Under the pieces are notes generated by a model. That model was not told the origin of the DNA. It saw only the letters and a program-made list of their open reading frames with translations, and did no database searches. Both the position numbers and the translations under genes were made by a program. A stretch of DNA of 64,000 nt, from contig CM018035.1 in NCBI GenBank assembly GCA_008638375.1, forward strand, positions 21,143,807 through 21,207,806, given 5' to 3'. Positions 1 to 11,402 of this stretch are shown one piece after another; position 1 is the first letter of the stretch; each line of letters begins with the position of its first letter. The stretch comes from Nyssa sinensis. Taxonomy: Eukaryota; Streptophyta; Magnoliopsida; Cornales; Nyssaceae.

Positions 1-2340
1 TGGGTCAATTTAATAAACACATCAAGATTTTACATTCTGATAATGCTCTTGAAAATACTCGGTCCTTTATGCATATTTTTGTGCTGAACGTGACATTATC
101 CGCCAAACTATATTTCCACACACATCTCAACAAAATGGAATTGTCAAACACAAACATCGTCATTTATTGGAAGTTGCTTGTAATTTATTGATTAATATGA
201 GTGTGCCAAAATCGTATTGAGCTGATGTTGTCCTTACTGCAGTTTATCCTATTAATCGCATGCCATCATCTGTTTTGGCAACATGTCTCATTTCTCTTTT
301 CTTTATCCAAATGTTCCACCTTTTAGTTTGATCTCTCATGTTTTTGGTTGTATTGCCTTTGTTCATCTTCTTAGTCTATGGCATGATAAACTGTCTCCTC
401 ATTCAGTCAAATGTGTTTTCTTGTGATATGCTCGCACTCAAAACATTCATCATCTTACTTTTCTGCAATTGGATGCAATCTTGAGCCAATTTTAATTCCT
501 TCTCATTAGGGGGTGCTTCCTTCGCCAACTCTTTCATAATCTGGATCCTCATCTCCAAGTTTATCATCGTTCCCAAAATCAACAAGTTGTACCATGGGCT
601 CTTGCTTTTTCACCAACGCCTACTTCTGCTAAGGTCCCACCTACACCTATTACACCTTCTTTGGTTCCATCTTCTCTCAATTTTCCTATTGCATTGTGGA
701 AAGGTACTCGTAGTTGTACTCAACATTTTATTTCCAGTTTTGTTTCTCTGCATTGCCTTTCCTCTTTTCGTTGTTTTGTTTCTTCATTATATGCAGTAGT
801 TCCTAGTTCGTTTTCACAAGCTCTAGTATCTCCTGGATGGAAACTAGCTATGAATGCGGAGATAGATGCTCTTCATAAGAATCAGACTTGAGACCTCACT
901 CCTCTTCCTTCTAGTAAGCCTGTGGGTTGATGTTGAGTCTATACTATCAAGTGTCATCCTGATGGTTCTGTTGAGCACCTAAAGGCCAAAGTAGTAGCCA
1001 AGAGTTATACTCAGACTTATGGTATGGATTATTGTGACACCTTTTCCCTAGTTAAACAATTGAGATCCGTTAAGAATTCTTATTTCAATTATAATGAGTC
1101 ATGATTGGTCCTTATATTAGCTCGATATAAAGAATACCTTCTTGTATGGGGATTTACAAGAGGAAATTTAGATGGCACAACCATCAGGGTATGTTGTTCG
1201 TAGAAATGAACAATTGATATGTAGGACGCGAAAGGCACTATATGGCCTAAAACAATTCCTAAGAGCATGATTTGACAAGTTTTTTTTTTTGTAAATTATG
1301 AGTTTTAGCACTCTACTTCAAATCATTCTATGTTTACTCGTCATTCTTCTTCAAGAATCATTGTGCCGATAGTTTAGGTGGACAACATTATTATTAGTGG
1401 TAGTGACCCAATAGCTATTGCCAACTTAAAGCTTCATTTGAGTAAGCAATTTCACACTAAAGATTTAGGTCTTCTTTGCTATTTCCTTGGAATTGAGTTT
1501 GCTCGATCCAAGGAAAGTATCAGTTTGTGTTAACGAAAGTTTATCTTGGACTTACTTTTTGAAACTGGTACTCTTGGTGCTTGTCATGTTGATACTCCGA
1601 TGGATTCCACTGTGAAATTAGATGTTGATAATGGAGAGGTCTTTGAGGACACGGGCCGATACATGAGGTTGGTAGATGAGTAGATTTATCTCACTATGAG
1701 ACGCCCATACATTACTTATGTTGTTGCAGTTATTCAATTTATACATACTCCTCGTAAGTCTCATTGGGAGGCTATTTGTCGTATTCTTCAGTACCTCAAG
1801 GGAACACCAGGTAGGGAACTGTTATATAGGCCATCATCATCTTTATTTGTTAATGGATATTTGGATGTTGATAGGGCAGGCAGTCGTACTGATCAAAGGT
1901 CCACTTCTGGTCATTGTACATTTGTTGGTGATAATCTAGTTACTTGGCGCAGTAAAAAAAAAGAGAATGTAGTGGCACGTTCTAGTGCTGAGGCCGAGTA
2001 CCCTGACATGGCTCATACTGTGTGTGAGATGTTATGAATGCGATATCTACTTTGTGATATAGGTGATGATGTGTCGTCTCCTATTCTAATGTATTGTGAT
2101 AATCAAACAACTATCTTCATTGTCAGTAATCCAATGTTTCATGAATCGACCAAACACATCAAGGTTGATTGTCACTTTATTTGAGATCTAATCATGCAGA
2201 AGAAAATTGTCACTTCGTATATTTAGTCTGGAGCTCAACTATGTGATCTTTTTACAAGTCATTGGCTCGGTCCACCTTCAAGGGTTTATGTTCTAAGTTG
2301 GACATATTTGATGACCTATATGCTCTAGTTTGAGAGGGAG
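1..2340 (+). pseudogene. Decayed Ty1/copia pol (integrase, RT, RNase H remnants)
   Basis: This is the 3' part of a copia polyprotein running off the left edge of the window. Across several frames I can read a decayed integrase core (about 1-560), the start of the reverse transcriptase (about 835-960, resembling 'WKLAMNAEIDALHKNQT'), a mid-RT stretch (about 1135-1275, with 'RKALYGLKQ'), the palm to thumb part (about 1375-1500, with 'VDNIIISG' and 'KDLGLLCYFLGIEF') and RNase H (from about 1690). Stops and frameshifts separate the blocks, for example TGA or TAG where Trp or Gln is expected, so no protein is made. The order IN-RT-RH is diagnostic of copia as opposed to gypsy. The 3' LTR follows directly at 2341. 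Confidence 0.85.
1696..2037 (+). pseudogene. Copia RNase H domain fragment
   Basis: This is a 113-codon open stretch within the decayed copia pol. It contains the copia RNase H signature: 'RILQYLKGTPGREL', then a degenerate 'GYLDVDRAGS' (the family usually has GYsDADWAG), 'RSTSGHCTFVGDNLVTWRSKK' broken across the usual active-site spacing, and 'ARSSAEAEY'. The frame ends in TGA. Downstream, 'MYCDNQTTIFI' and 'HIKVDCHFI' continue the domain in the same element at about 2090-2185. It is a fragment of the parent element, not a gene. Confidence 0.8.
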
Positions 2341-2568
2341 TGTTAAGAGTTCTTTTTTTTTTTTTTACAGTTTATGTATTACCGTATTATATTTTGGGGA
2401 TATTCTAGAATATTTGACTAATGGAAATATTGTAATCTTTTGTTTCCTTACATTAGATAATAGTTGGCAGTGTGTAAATGATATTAGACACAACCAATTC
2501 TTATTTCCATTCTTCCCTCCCTTTTCTCTTTCTCCTCCTATAAGCCCTAAATACACTGCAACTTAACA
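2341..2568 (+). repeat. 3' LTR of copia element (228 bp)
   Basis: The purine tract GAGAGGGAG at 2332-2340 precedes TGTTAAG at 2341. The LTR ends in CTTAACA at 2562-2568, a perfect 7-bp inverted match to its start. This is the expected end of a copia element just after its RNase H. The far LTR lies outside the window. Confidence 0.8.
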
Positions 2569-2923
2569 GATAATTTCAGCAAAAAGTAAGCTTTGATCTA
2601 TAACAATTGCCCAAAAAAAATAAAACTTTGATCCATATGAGTAAAATTTTGTTCTTGGGTGTACACCTCTAAATAATCATATCTCTGTTTTGCAACTTAC
2701 AAATACAGTCAATTTAAAATTGCATAATTTCATAATCTTTAAAAACCAATAATTCTTTTTAGATAGAATTAGTATTGAAATATGAGGATCTTGATTCAAC
2801 TACCCAAATGTATAATAATTCTCTCCTCCCTTAAGTCAATCGTTACACAAGAATCACATTTACCCATTTTTCAAGACTAGCTCCATTTATTCTTTAGTTG
2901 ATGCTCTCTTTCTACAAGAGATC
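2569..2923. other. Intergenic, no feature recognised
   Basis: AT-rich sequence with no open frame, RNA gene or repeat that I recognise. Confidence 0.5.
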
Positions 2924-2931
2924 CCTGTTAC

Positions 2932-3259
2932 CTAAGAAGCACGGATACGGACACGGGACACGGATATGACACGACACGGACACGCGGACACGTTATTTTT
3001 CAAAAAAGTTGGACACGGACACGTTAAGGACACGTTGAATATATATAAATTTTTTATATGACCATATAATAAAAACCTAATGTTATTTCAATTAAACTTG
3101 GCATAAAAACACAAATTTAAAAAATATTATTAAGATATTAAAATAACAAAGTCATTAAATTAAAAAATTAAAGAACTTTTTCATTTAATCATCACCATCC
3201 ATGATTCAAGTGTCCGGACACGTGTCCGGGAAGTGTCCGAGAGTGTCCGTGCTTCTTAG
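2932..3259. mobile_element. MITE-like element, 'CACGGACAC' family, copy 1
   Basis: A 328-bp element with termini CTAAGAAGCACGGA and TCCGTGCTTCTTAG, a 14-bp perfect terminal inverted repeat. It is flanked by the 8-bp direct repeat CCTGTTAC at 2924-2931 and 3260-3267. The subterminal regions are dense in GGACACG-type motifs and their complements. The middle is AT-rich and non-coding. An 8-bp duplication would suit an hAT-type transposase, but the superfamily is an inference. Confidence 0.85.
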
Positions 3260-3446
3260 CCTGTTACTGATATATCTGGATTCCACTTCTGAATTTACTC
3301 TCCTTCTCCCTTGTGCCTATTCAAAACATGATGATCAAAGGTAGCTAATTTACCTTCATTATTCTTCACTCTGCTATAACATAAGAAATATGATGCTTTG
3401 CAAGATTGTATGCATTTTTTCCCTTTTAAATAAGCAAGGAATTTTA

Positions 3447-3678
3447 TAAAGCACGGACATTCTATTTTACTTCACGTGTTTATGTCGGATACCAACACTC
3501 TCGGATACTTTCCGAACATGTGTTGGATATGCAAAAAAAGTGTCCAATTTGTTTTTTATTTTTTCTGAATCTCAGACACATTCCGAACACATTATGGACA
3601 AATATGGGACAAGTTTTCTATTTTTTCTTCTTTTTCTTTTGGATTTTTTCTCCTCTTCTCCTTAGTTCTTTTTCTAGT

Positions 3679-3710
<32 letters not shown>

Positions 3711-3832
3711 CACACACACACATATGTTCTATGTAATAGTTAGTACATTTGTTTTGAAACTTGAATTATGAATGTTGATAATTAAATGAAAAATGTATTG
3801 AATAATTATTTAATGGCTTTGTTATTTTAATG
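3447..3832. mobile_element. MITE-like element, 'CACGGACAC' family, copy 2 (truncated)
   Basis: It starts with ATAAAGCACGGACAT and shares the family's interior, in the opposite orientation to copy 1: CTCGGATACTTTCCGAACATG, a (TA)n tract near 3680-3705, then TTTAATGGCTTTGTTATTTT. At about 3832 it stops abruptly at the gag fragment of a gypsy element, so the second terminus is missing. Confidence 0.65.
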
Positions 3833-4464
3833 GCTCACGTTCCGAAGCCTAGCAGCAACCAAAGACACCCGCTTATTTGCAGGCACCTCTTTAAAGTCCA
3901 AAACGTTTTCCACAACAGTAGCGGAATCCAAATATTCCTCAGGCTTCATACTCCCTCGGAATTCCGGAATATCAATTCTTAGTCCAGCCTCCCAACATTG
4001 CGAGTCCAGATCCATCCTATTCTTTTCTGCCATTGGTCTCCTACTCCTAGGAATGGGTTCAACAAAAGCGTATGGATTGTCAAACTCATCCTCTAGGGCC
4101 TCCTCATCTCCGTTCGAACAACGGATGGGGAACGGTTTCCAAGCTGATGTCCAGCCATCAACACTATAAGTTGTGCAGTTAGCATTTCTACCTGTTGCCT
4201 TTGTGCTTCCATCTGCTGCCGCTGTGCTTCAACCAGCTGTCGTAATTGGGTTACATCATCTTGCTCCAACATCTCGTTGAGAGGCGCGTCTCGAACACTA
4301 TCACGTCTTCTTGGTGGCATGGTCACGAATGAACGCAGCTTTGATACCAACTGATGCAGTGCGTAGTGGAAAAACCAATCATGACCCTCTTTTGAACCTA
4401 CTGATCTTCTCAAAGAAAGATGCCAGGAAAAAAAGGCCTCCAACACTCGTTGATTATCACGCAT
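3827..4464 (-). pseudogene. Ty3/gypsy gag N-terminal fragment
   Basis: Two minus-strand frames form one broken gag. The first, beginning at the 'MPPRRR' codons near 4320, continues into 'QLRQLVEAQRQQMEAQRQQVEML', a coiled-coil-like Gln-rich repeat. The second (4033 to 3827) reads 'RIDIPEFRGSMKPEEYLD', then 'VLDFKEVPANKRVSLVA', the typical start of the Retrotrans_gag domain of plant gypsy elements. It stops at the junction with the MITE at about 3832, so the rest of gag and all of pol are gone. The sequence between the MPPRRR start and 4352 is the leader; frame upstream of it is LTR sequence. Confidence 0.75.
4338..4349 (-). promoter_or_regulatory. Primer binding site, tRNA-Met type
   Basis: On the minus strand this reads TGGTATCAAAGC, one mismatch from the initiator tRNA-Met complement TGGTATCAGAGC. 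It lies two bases inside the LTR boundary at 4352 and supports the LTR call. Confidence 0.75.
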
Positions 4465-4990
4465 ACCAAGAGCTAGACAAGAGAATTGTTATTATCACAA
4501 AAAAACTGCTACTATCATTACATATCGTCATATTTATAGGCCTAAAACCCTAATGGCCTTAAAGGCATAAAATAAAAGAAAAATATGAATTTTACCAAAA
4601 AAAATGGCAAAATCCAAAACCTTCTAAAAACTATAATACAACAAAAAATAAGATGCTCGGTGAAAACAGAAACAAAGTCCGAGCTTATTTGACCCATATT
4701 TGGCTAGAATCATAAGTTACTAAAAATGATATAAAAAAAAACTACTAAAAACTGACATTTTGACCCTTTAAACGGCTGATTTTGGCCTTGAAATTCGTCG
4801 TTAATCACTGTAGCAATTAATCACGTCGTAGAGCTCGAAAAGACCTTTCCGAATTGGGGTAATTGGTGACAAAGGGACACTTGTGCACAAAGTTATGGCC
4901 GTTTAAAGATGGAAGGTCAATTCTTGTTCTTTTGCTCCACAACGACACTCCAATGCCGCCAAGTACGTGTCAGCAATGCGTACTGCATCA
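4352..4990 (-). repeat. 5' LTR of truncated gypsy element (639 bp)
   Basis: The plus-strand ends are TGATGCAGTGCG and CGTACTGCATCA, which are inverted matches with one mismatch. On the minus strand a TATAAATA box lies near 4525-4535. Gag and the primer binding site follow on the minus strand. The matching 3' LTR is absent because the element is truncated at about 3832. Confidence 0.75.
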
Positions 4991-5366
4991 TTCTCTCTCT
5001 CTCATGCCAGGTGATCAAAAACTTACAAAATGATTATATAACCAGGATTTGCATTCATTTACATCTCAAAAGTAAGTAGACAAAGGTTCTTCCACGAGGC
5101 ATACCAAGTAACTGGAGTATAATGTAAGAGCGGGAGTAAGTTTAAGAATGTGCGAGCAGTCATTTATAAAGTACCAAAGGGATGAGAATATCTTGAAAGT
5201 GCCAGTAGCTATTAGAGTACTATTAAATGTACTGGCTTATTTCTCATTATATTTCAGGGTTGAAGTGTTGAATATATTTTAGCTTCATTTAAGAAATGTG
5301 ATAGGCGCAGATCTGCTGGTTGATGCAGCACATTGCTTGGTTTGATTGTGCATTGCATTTCATATA
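4991..5366. other. Intergenic, no feature recognised
   Basis: I see no gene or clear element in this stretch. Confidence 0.4.
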
Positions 5367-5602
5367 CACTACAAGAATTAATGCTTTTAGCAACACACAG
5401 GAAGCGTCTCTAATAGTAGGGAAAACTCGATTCCCGCTCATGGCTATTGGTGGGAAATTTGCTCTTGCAATGAGAGGTTATTTGCGATTGAACGTGCTCA
5501 CTACTAATAAAACTATTGGTGATACACTTTTAGCATCACTAATAAGTTTAAATATTTTTGGCAACGCTAATTTGTGTTGCTAACAATTGTTCGTTTTAGT
5601 GG
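5367..5602 (+). mobile_element. CACTA-like non-autonomous remnant
   Basis: It starts with CACTACAAGAATTAATGC, the usual CACTA terminus. It then has repeated 'TTTTAGCAACAC', 'GCTAATTTGTGTTGCTAAC' motifs shared with the element at 45563-45836. A degenerate right end (TTTTAGTGG) may lie at about 5594-5602, but no clean terminus or 3-bp duplication is visible. Confidence 0.45.
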
Positions 5603-5801
5603 ATGTTCATTGTGCATCACAAAAAGTTTTAAAACTATATTAAAAAAAACTATGTTGTTTTGTTGTATGGTTTTGGTGCCATTATAACCCAAAATTTCTC
5701 AATTCCATTCTCTCTCTTTCTCTCTCTCTCTCTCTCTTTCCAATGACCCCATTCCGACCACCCAGTGCACCCCTATTCTGGTGGTCACAGGTTCTGTCAA
5801 T

Positions 5802-7444
5802 CAGTGTCAGCTCTAGCATAAGGCAACTAAAGCGATTGCTTTAGGCCTCACTTAGGATGAAGGCCCCAAATTTTGTGTATATCTATAATCCTATTGTATT
5901 AGAAATAGAAGTATAAGATATATAAAACTCTAAAATTTATTATAAAAAAAGGCCACATATTCCATAAATATCAAATCCATGAATTTATTTTACCAATGAT
6001 ATCTAGTATGAAAAAATTGGAAAAATCAAAACAGAAAAAATTTTAAAAAATAAAATAAAAAGTTGAATAGTCATCTTGAATCTCAATCGTCATATGATAA
6101 TGAATACAACCTAATCATTATCTCTTTTACACACCTACTCACTATCTCTTTGTCTTTCTCTATCCTAGGGTTCTCTTTGTTTCTTTAATCTCTCTCAATC
6201 TTTTTAATCAATTTAAGCATTATATAACATTCTTTCAAATCTGTCCCAATTTTATTTTCAATCGAGGTAAGTTCACCATTTTTTTTTGTTGTTTTTATCA
6301 TACATTATTTGTCTTATTTTAATTAATAATAAATAAAAATAGTTCTACTGTGAATAGTTTTTTATTGCCTATTATGTAATTTTTAACTATTTATAATTTA
6401 TCTAATTTTTATAATATATTGTCTATTATCATATACGTTAACATGCTAATGGATTTATGAGAATTATTTTTAAGCAAAAAAAAAACAAGGACTACAGTTG
6501 CAAGTGGAGACCTTCATAATTTCAATTTCAATTTGATTGAAATTTTGAGTAAAAGAATGTTAGAATTTTGTCAAACTAAGAGAATGACCTTACATTAAAA
6601 TTGAATTGCAAGTCTTATATGTATTTGCTAAGTGTAAAAGGTAATTAATAAAAGAAAGGTTTTTTTTTATAAGTAGAATTATGATTTAATTGAATAGAAA
6701 TTTCTAAATAGATAAAGAAATAAAAAATGATTTTTTCCCACTCATTTGACTGGATATATTATAATAGAATTGTAATTGAAATAGGTTATGGTATGTTTCT
6801 TATTTAATTGGCCTGTAATTAGGATGTCTATATTTTAATAGAGTAATATTATGCTTACTAGATTCTTTACTAAAAATATTTACACAAATGAGTTGGCAGT
6901 GTTGTATTGGCTTCTTATCACATCATAATGTGAAATGGAACCAATACAACATTGTCAACTCATCTGTGTAAATTCTTTAAGTAAATTTTTTTTGTCAGCA
7001 TAGCATTACTCATTTTAATATATGTAATCAACATTATTAGTAGGAGATATTATAATTGGAATGAAAAACATATAATATCTTATCCCAATACAATTGAATT
7101 ATAATATGTATATATATTACAAAAAATTGTGAATAAAAAAAGAAAGAAACAATTAAAAAAATCTATATAGATTAAGTAGTGTGTCTATAGAAAGTTATTT
7201 CAATACAACAAAATTTCAATTATATATATTAAATAAATGTGAAAAGAAAAAAGAAAAATGGTAGCTCATGGAGATAAAGGATATGTTAGCAACACATGAA
7301 TATGAAAACTTAATTAATAAGTATGCATCTCGAAAAGCGAGAAGAATAAATTTTAAATAAAATAATTCATTTTAATATTAAAAAGTAAAAGGGCTCATTT
7401 ATAATTGTTGCTTTAGGCCTCAAATTTTCTAAAGCTTGTCCCTG
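5802..7444. mobile_element. hAT-like non-autonomous element (1.6 kb)
   Basis: The left end is CAGTGTCAGCTCTAG and the right end, reverse-complemented, is CAGGGACAAGCTTTAG. Both fit degenerate hAT termini. It is flanked by CTGTCAAT (5794-5801) and CTCTCAAT (7445-7452), an 8-bp duplication with one mismatch. The interior is AT-rich with no transposase. ATTGCTTTAGGCCTCA-like sequence occurs near both ends in the same orientation. A second element is nested at 6841-7011. Confidence 0.75.
6841..7011. mobile_element. Mutator-like MITE nested in hAT element (171 bp)
   Basis: The termini GAGTAATATTATGC and GCATAGCATTACTC form an inverted repeat, and the interior is a long imperfect palindrome (ACACAAATGAGTTG... 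/ ...CAACTCATCTGTGT). It is flanked by a perfect 9-bp direct repeat ATTTTAATA at 6832-6840 and 7012-7020, the duplication length typical of Mutator-like elements. Confidence 0.85.
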
Positions 7445-7459
7445 CTCTCAATTTAAGGT

Positions 7460-10356
7460 TGTTAGCCTTAAAAGTTTTTAATCAAGGGCATCTCAGTAAT
7501 TTTGATAATAACAAGGCATTGTCCATGTAGACTAATGTTTTATTCAAGTTACAATGCAAATAGGTTATATAGGCCAAAGAAGATTGTTGACTAAGAAATG
7601 ACAAAGTCCATCAAACTAAAAGATTCCACTCAAGTATATGCTTCAAGGCTGAAATCAAATCAAGTGGAATGCTCTCATAATAATTTAAGCAAATGGACAC
7701 ACTCAAGCCCAAGGAATCAAGACAAGTCAAGAGAAGACTTTATTTTTCTTATTTTGAGTTTGAGTGATTTAGGATTAGATTGATCGTTGGTCATAAGCTC
7801 TTACTATTTAAAATATTCAATTAAGAACTAACCTCAAATGATTTTTCAAAACAAAACATTGCCACACTTTGAGTTTTGAAATATCAAAAGTTTTGATAAA
7901 AGTACACTATGAAAAATAAGTAAGAAGGCATCTACTGTCCAAACCAGTTGACCAGTTCATAAAACCAATCAACCAGTTCATGGTCGACTGATTCTTAAAG
8001 CTTATCGTTAGCCCTAAAGGTTTTTAACCAAGGGTATCTTAGTAATTTTGATGATAACAAAGCATTATCCTAATGAACTAATGTTTTATCCAAATGACAA
8101 TATAAATAGGTCATCTAAGTCAAAGAAGAATGTTTTATCAAAATAAGTGGAATGCTCTCATGATGAATCAAGCAAATGGACACACTCAAGCCCTAAGGAT
8201 TCAAGACAAGTCAAGTGAAGAATTTTATTTTCCTTATTTTGGGTTTTGAGTGATTTAGGATTTAGATTGATTAGTGTTCGTAAGCTCTTACTATTTAAAA
8301 TGGTCAACTAAGAACTAACCTCAAACGATCTTTCAAAACAAACAAATGTCATATTTTAAATTTTGAAAGATCAAAAGATTTTGATAAAAATACACTGAGA
8401 AAAATAAACTAGAAGACATTTACACTGTCCAAACCAGTCAACCAGTTCATAGAACTAGTTGGCTGATTCTTAAGGCTTATTTTGACACTGATCAAACCAG
8501 TCGACCAGTTCCAAGAACCAGTCGACTGAGTGAACTTTTTCACAAAACAACCCCTCACTATCCAATTCATTCGACCTTTAAGAAGATTCAATCGACTATT
8601 TTTCAAGGCTAAAAACAATGAACATCAAAACCAGTCGACTGATTGTTTTTGAGCAATTGAACATCAAACCCTCTGGACAATTCAGTTGACCTAATCAGTC
8701 GACCAATCCTTAATCTAGTCGACTGGTTGATGATTCAGTCGATTGAATTTTTCGATCTAGCAATCGCGATTTCAAATTTTGAACAGACAAAAAGGGGGGA
8801 AACGACTTTTTTTGAAAATCAACGGACATATTCTTTTAAGGGCTACAAATAGAGGTTCTCTAAAACATTCAATGCCATCTCTTTACATGCTTACACTTCT
8901 ACATCTTTACTCTTGACTTTAAATCCAAACATTGAAAATCTAAATCTAAAAGTTCTACTCATCTTTAAATACTCTGAGCTTACAACTAATCTATCTATAG
9001 AGAGTGAGCATCTTATTGCACCAAAACTACTCTAGAAGCGAGTATTATTTGGTAAACATCTTTGTATCATCTCATTGCGGTGAGAGTTGTGGGTAGGTGC
9101 TACCCAATGAGGCAGAGTGGTATATTTTGTTGGGATAAGAGAGTTGCGGTGTTCGCATTGTAAAAGTTTGGTCTCCACATGCAAAGAGGTCACAATAATA
9201 AAAAAATTCAAGTGGGATGCTTGAGTCGAGGACGTAGGAAGTTTTACGAACCTCGTAAAACGGTTATGTTTGCTCTCTCTCTCTCTCTATTATTTATTTA
9301 TTTGTGCATTGCATTTATTTTTAAATTTCCTAAAAGAAACCAATATTTGCAAAATATCCTATTCACCCCCCCTCTAGGATAAATATTTGGGCAACACTTA
9401 GTTTTACATTGATCAAACCAGTCGACCAATTCCAAGAACCAGTCGGCTAAGTGACCATTTTCGTAACAAAAGACTGAACCTATTGTCCATTTCAATCAAC
9501 CTCAATGATGATCCAGTCGACCATTTCTCAAAGGCTGGAACAATATACATCAAAGCCAGATGACTAATCTAAAAGACCAATCAACTGATTGTTCTTGAAC
9601 AACTGAACCTTAAAGCCTCTGGACAATTCAGTTGATCTGATCAGTCGGCCAAATCTTGATCTAGTCTACTGGTTGATGATTCAGTCCACTGAATTCGTTG
9701 ATCTGGCATTTCAAAATTCAAATTTTGAACAGACAAAAAAGGGAGGAACAACTCTATTTTGAAATGCAACGACCATATTCTTTTAAGGATTATAAATAGA
9801 GGTTCTCTAAAGTATTTATGACTATCTTTTTACAAGCTTACACTTCTACATCTCTATTCTTGAATTTAGATCTGACCATTGAAAAAGTAGATATAAAAGT
9901 TTTACTCATTTTAAATATTCTGAGCTTACACCAGATCTATCTATAGAGAATAAGCATATATTGCATCAATCTACTCTTAACGAAAGTGCTTGTTGGTAAA
10001 CAAAGTCTATATCTTCTCATTGCGGTGAGATTTGAAGGTAAGTGCTATCCTTGTGAGACAAAAATGGGATATTTTGCTAGGAAAAAAAGTGAGGAGCTCT
10101 TATTGTAAAAGTTTGACCTCCACTTGAAAAGATATCAAGATAGTGGAAAAACTCAAGTAGGGATGCTTGAGTCGAGGATATAGGAAGTTTTCCGAACCTC
10201 ATAAAAATCGTTGTGTTTGTTCTTTCTTTCTCTCTCTACTCTTTTACATACTTGTGCATTATCAGCATACATTTTTAAAATTTGTAAAAGTTGTCAATAT
10301 TTGCTAAATACCCTACTCACACCCCCCCCCCCCAAAGGGTAAATATATGGGCAACA
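7460..10356 (+). mobile_element. Outer solo LTR (copia, Sirevirus-like), split by a second copy
   Basis: It begins TGTTAGCC and ends GGGCAACA, flanked by a perfect 5-bp duplication AAGGT (7455-7459 and 10357-10361). The R/U5 part contains TATAAATAGAGG, a 'GAGTCGAGGATATAGG' then 'CCGAACCTC' block, and a poly-C tract near 10318-10333. That order is typical of LTRs of copia Sireviruses. The LTR is interrupted at 8005 by a 1391-bp copy of the same LTR. Without the insert it is about 1.5 kb. No internal coding region remains. Confidence 0.85.
8006..9396 (+). mobile_element. Inner solo LTR of the same family
   Basis: It begins CGTTAGCC (the first T of TGTTAGCC mutated to C) and ends GGGCAACA. It is flanked by CTTAT (8001-8005) and CTTAG (9397-9401), a 5-bp duplication with one mismatch. 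It is roughly 80% identical by eye to the outer LTR over its full length. It has the same TATAAATAGAGG-like (CTACAAATAGAGG) block and CCTATTCACCCCCCC end. Repeated CAGTCGACYGG motifs lie at about 8430-8750. Confidence 0.85.
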
Positions 10357-10361
10357 AAGGT

Positions 10362-10757
10362 CAATCTCTCTCTCACTCTCTCTAAATATTTATGTATATT
10401 TACAAATGTTTGATATTTGAGTTTTGAATGTGGTTTCCCAGATGATCGAGGAGGAGAAAGGAGCTGCAAAAGGATGTTAGGAGAAAGCCAGTCGCACTGC
10501 CAGTTCTGTCTTCACGTTGTTCACTGAGAAATCCATAGGATCAGTCTTCATCTTCTTTGCCGAGAAATCACAAGGTAAGAATTCTGCCAACAATGCTTTT
10601 CTTCCTCAAATTTCGTTTTTTGTTTTTTTGATTTGATTTTTATTCTCTACACATTCCATAAGATATTAGGATTTGATTGTAATAATTTTGAGGGTATTAA
10701 AAAAACTTAAGCATTTGGGTTGTGTTGTTTCTGATAGGTGCACAAGGGTGAAGGGTG
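10362..10757. other. Unassigned stretch left of the gag-protease element
   Basis: There is a CT-rich start, then a GT...AG pair at about 10575 and 10737 that could be an intron. No protein family is recognisable on either side. I do not call a gene. Confidence 0.35.
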
Positions 10758-10762
10758 CCATT

Positions 10763-11346
10763 TGTCACGCCCCGTCAAGACTGACTGAGGCTACGACACA
10801 TGGACGCCACGCTGGCGCCACACAGGAGAGCCACACTGACGCTTACAGGACGCATCTACACTACATGGCATATCTACAAGGCTAGGCATCTAGAGAATTC
10901 TAGAGTGACCTAGAGCATTCTCATGGAGTACAGAATGTTCTAGAGCTTTCTTGTATATTAGAGTCATATAGACACAAGTAGAATATTCTAGAAGACTTAG
11001 AGATAACCTTTGTATAAAGAATAGTCTTAGGAATATTCTAGAATGATTAGCTTTGTAAGAGTTCTAGAATGAACCCTTAAGGAGGTGGGAACATTCTAGA
11101 CACTCTCTTGTAACCTATATAAAAGGGTGGCACCTCATTTGTCCACCAACCAAGCAAGTTGTAAAGTATCTCTCCTTTGAGCAATACAAGCTTTCTTTAC
11201 TAAAACTTTCAAGCCTTCTTGTTCTCTAGTGTTTCTCTTCTCTAGCCACAAGCCTAAGTGTGCTAGCTAGGTAGGCTGACTTAGCACTATAAGCCGAGTT
11301 GAGTAGCTAAGTGCCGCACGGTGCTTAAAATTTTAAGTCCGTGACA
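10763..11346 (+). repeat. 5' LTR of gag-protease element
   Basis: It runs from TGTCACGCCCCGTC to TAAGTCCGTGACA (TG...CA; TGTCACG/CCGTGACA inverted ends). TATATAAAAGGG at about 11116-11127 is a good TATA box. It is near-identical to the copy at 13294. Confidence 0.92.
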
Positions 11347-11348
11347 GT

Positions 11349-11360
11349 TGGTATCAGAGC
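11349..11360 (+). promoter_or_regulatory. Primer binding site, initiator tRNA-Met
   Basis: TGGTATCAGAGC is a perfect complement to the tRNA-iMet 3' end. It starts two bases after the 5' LTR. Confidence 0.92.
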
Positions 11361-11402
11361 CTAGATTGCGAGCGGTTCACAATAGAAGGAGCGAAGGACA
11401 CC

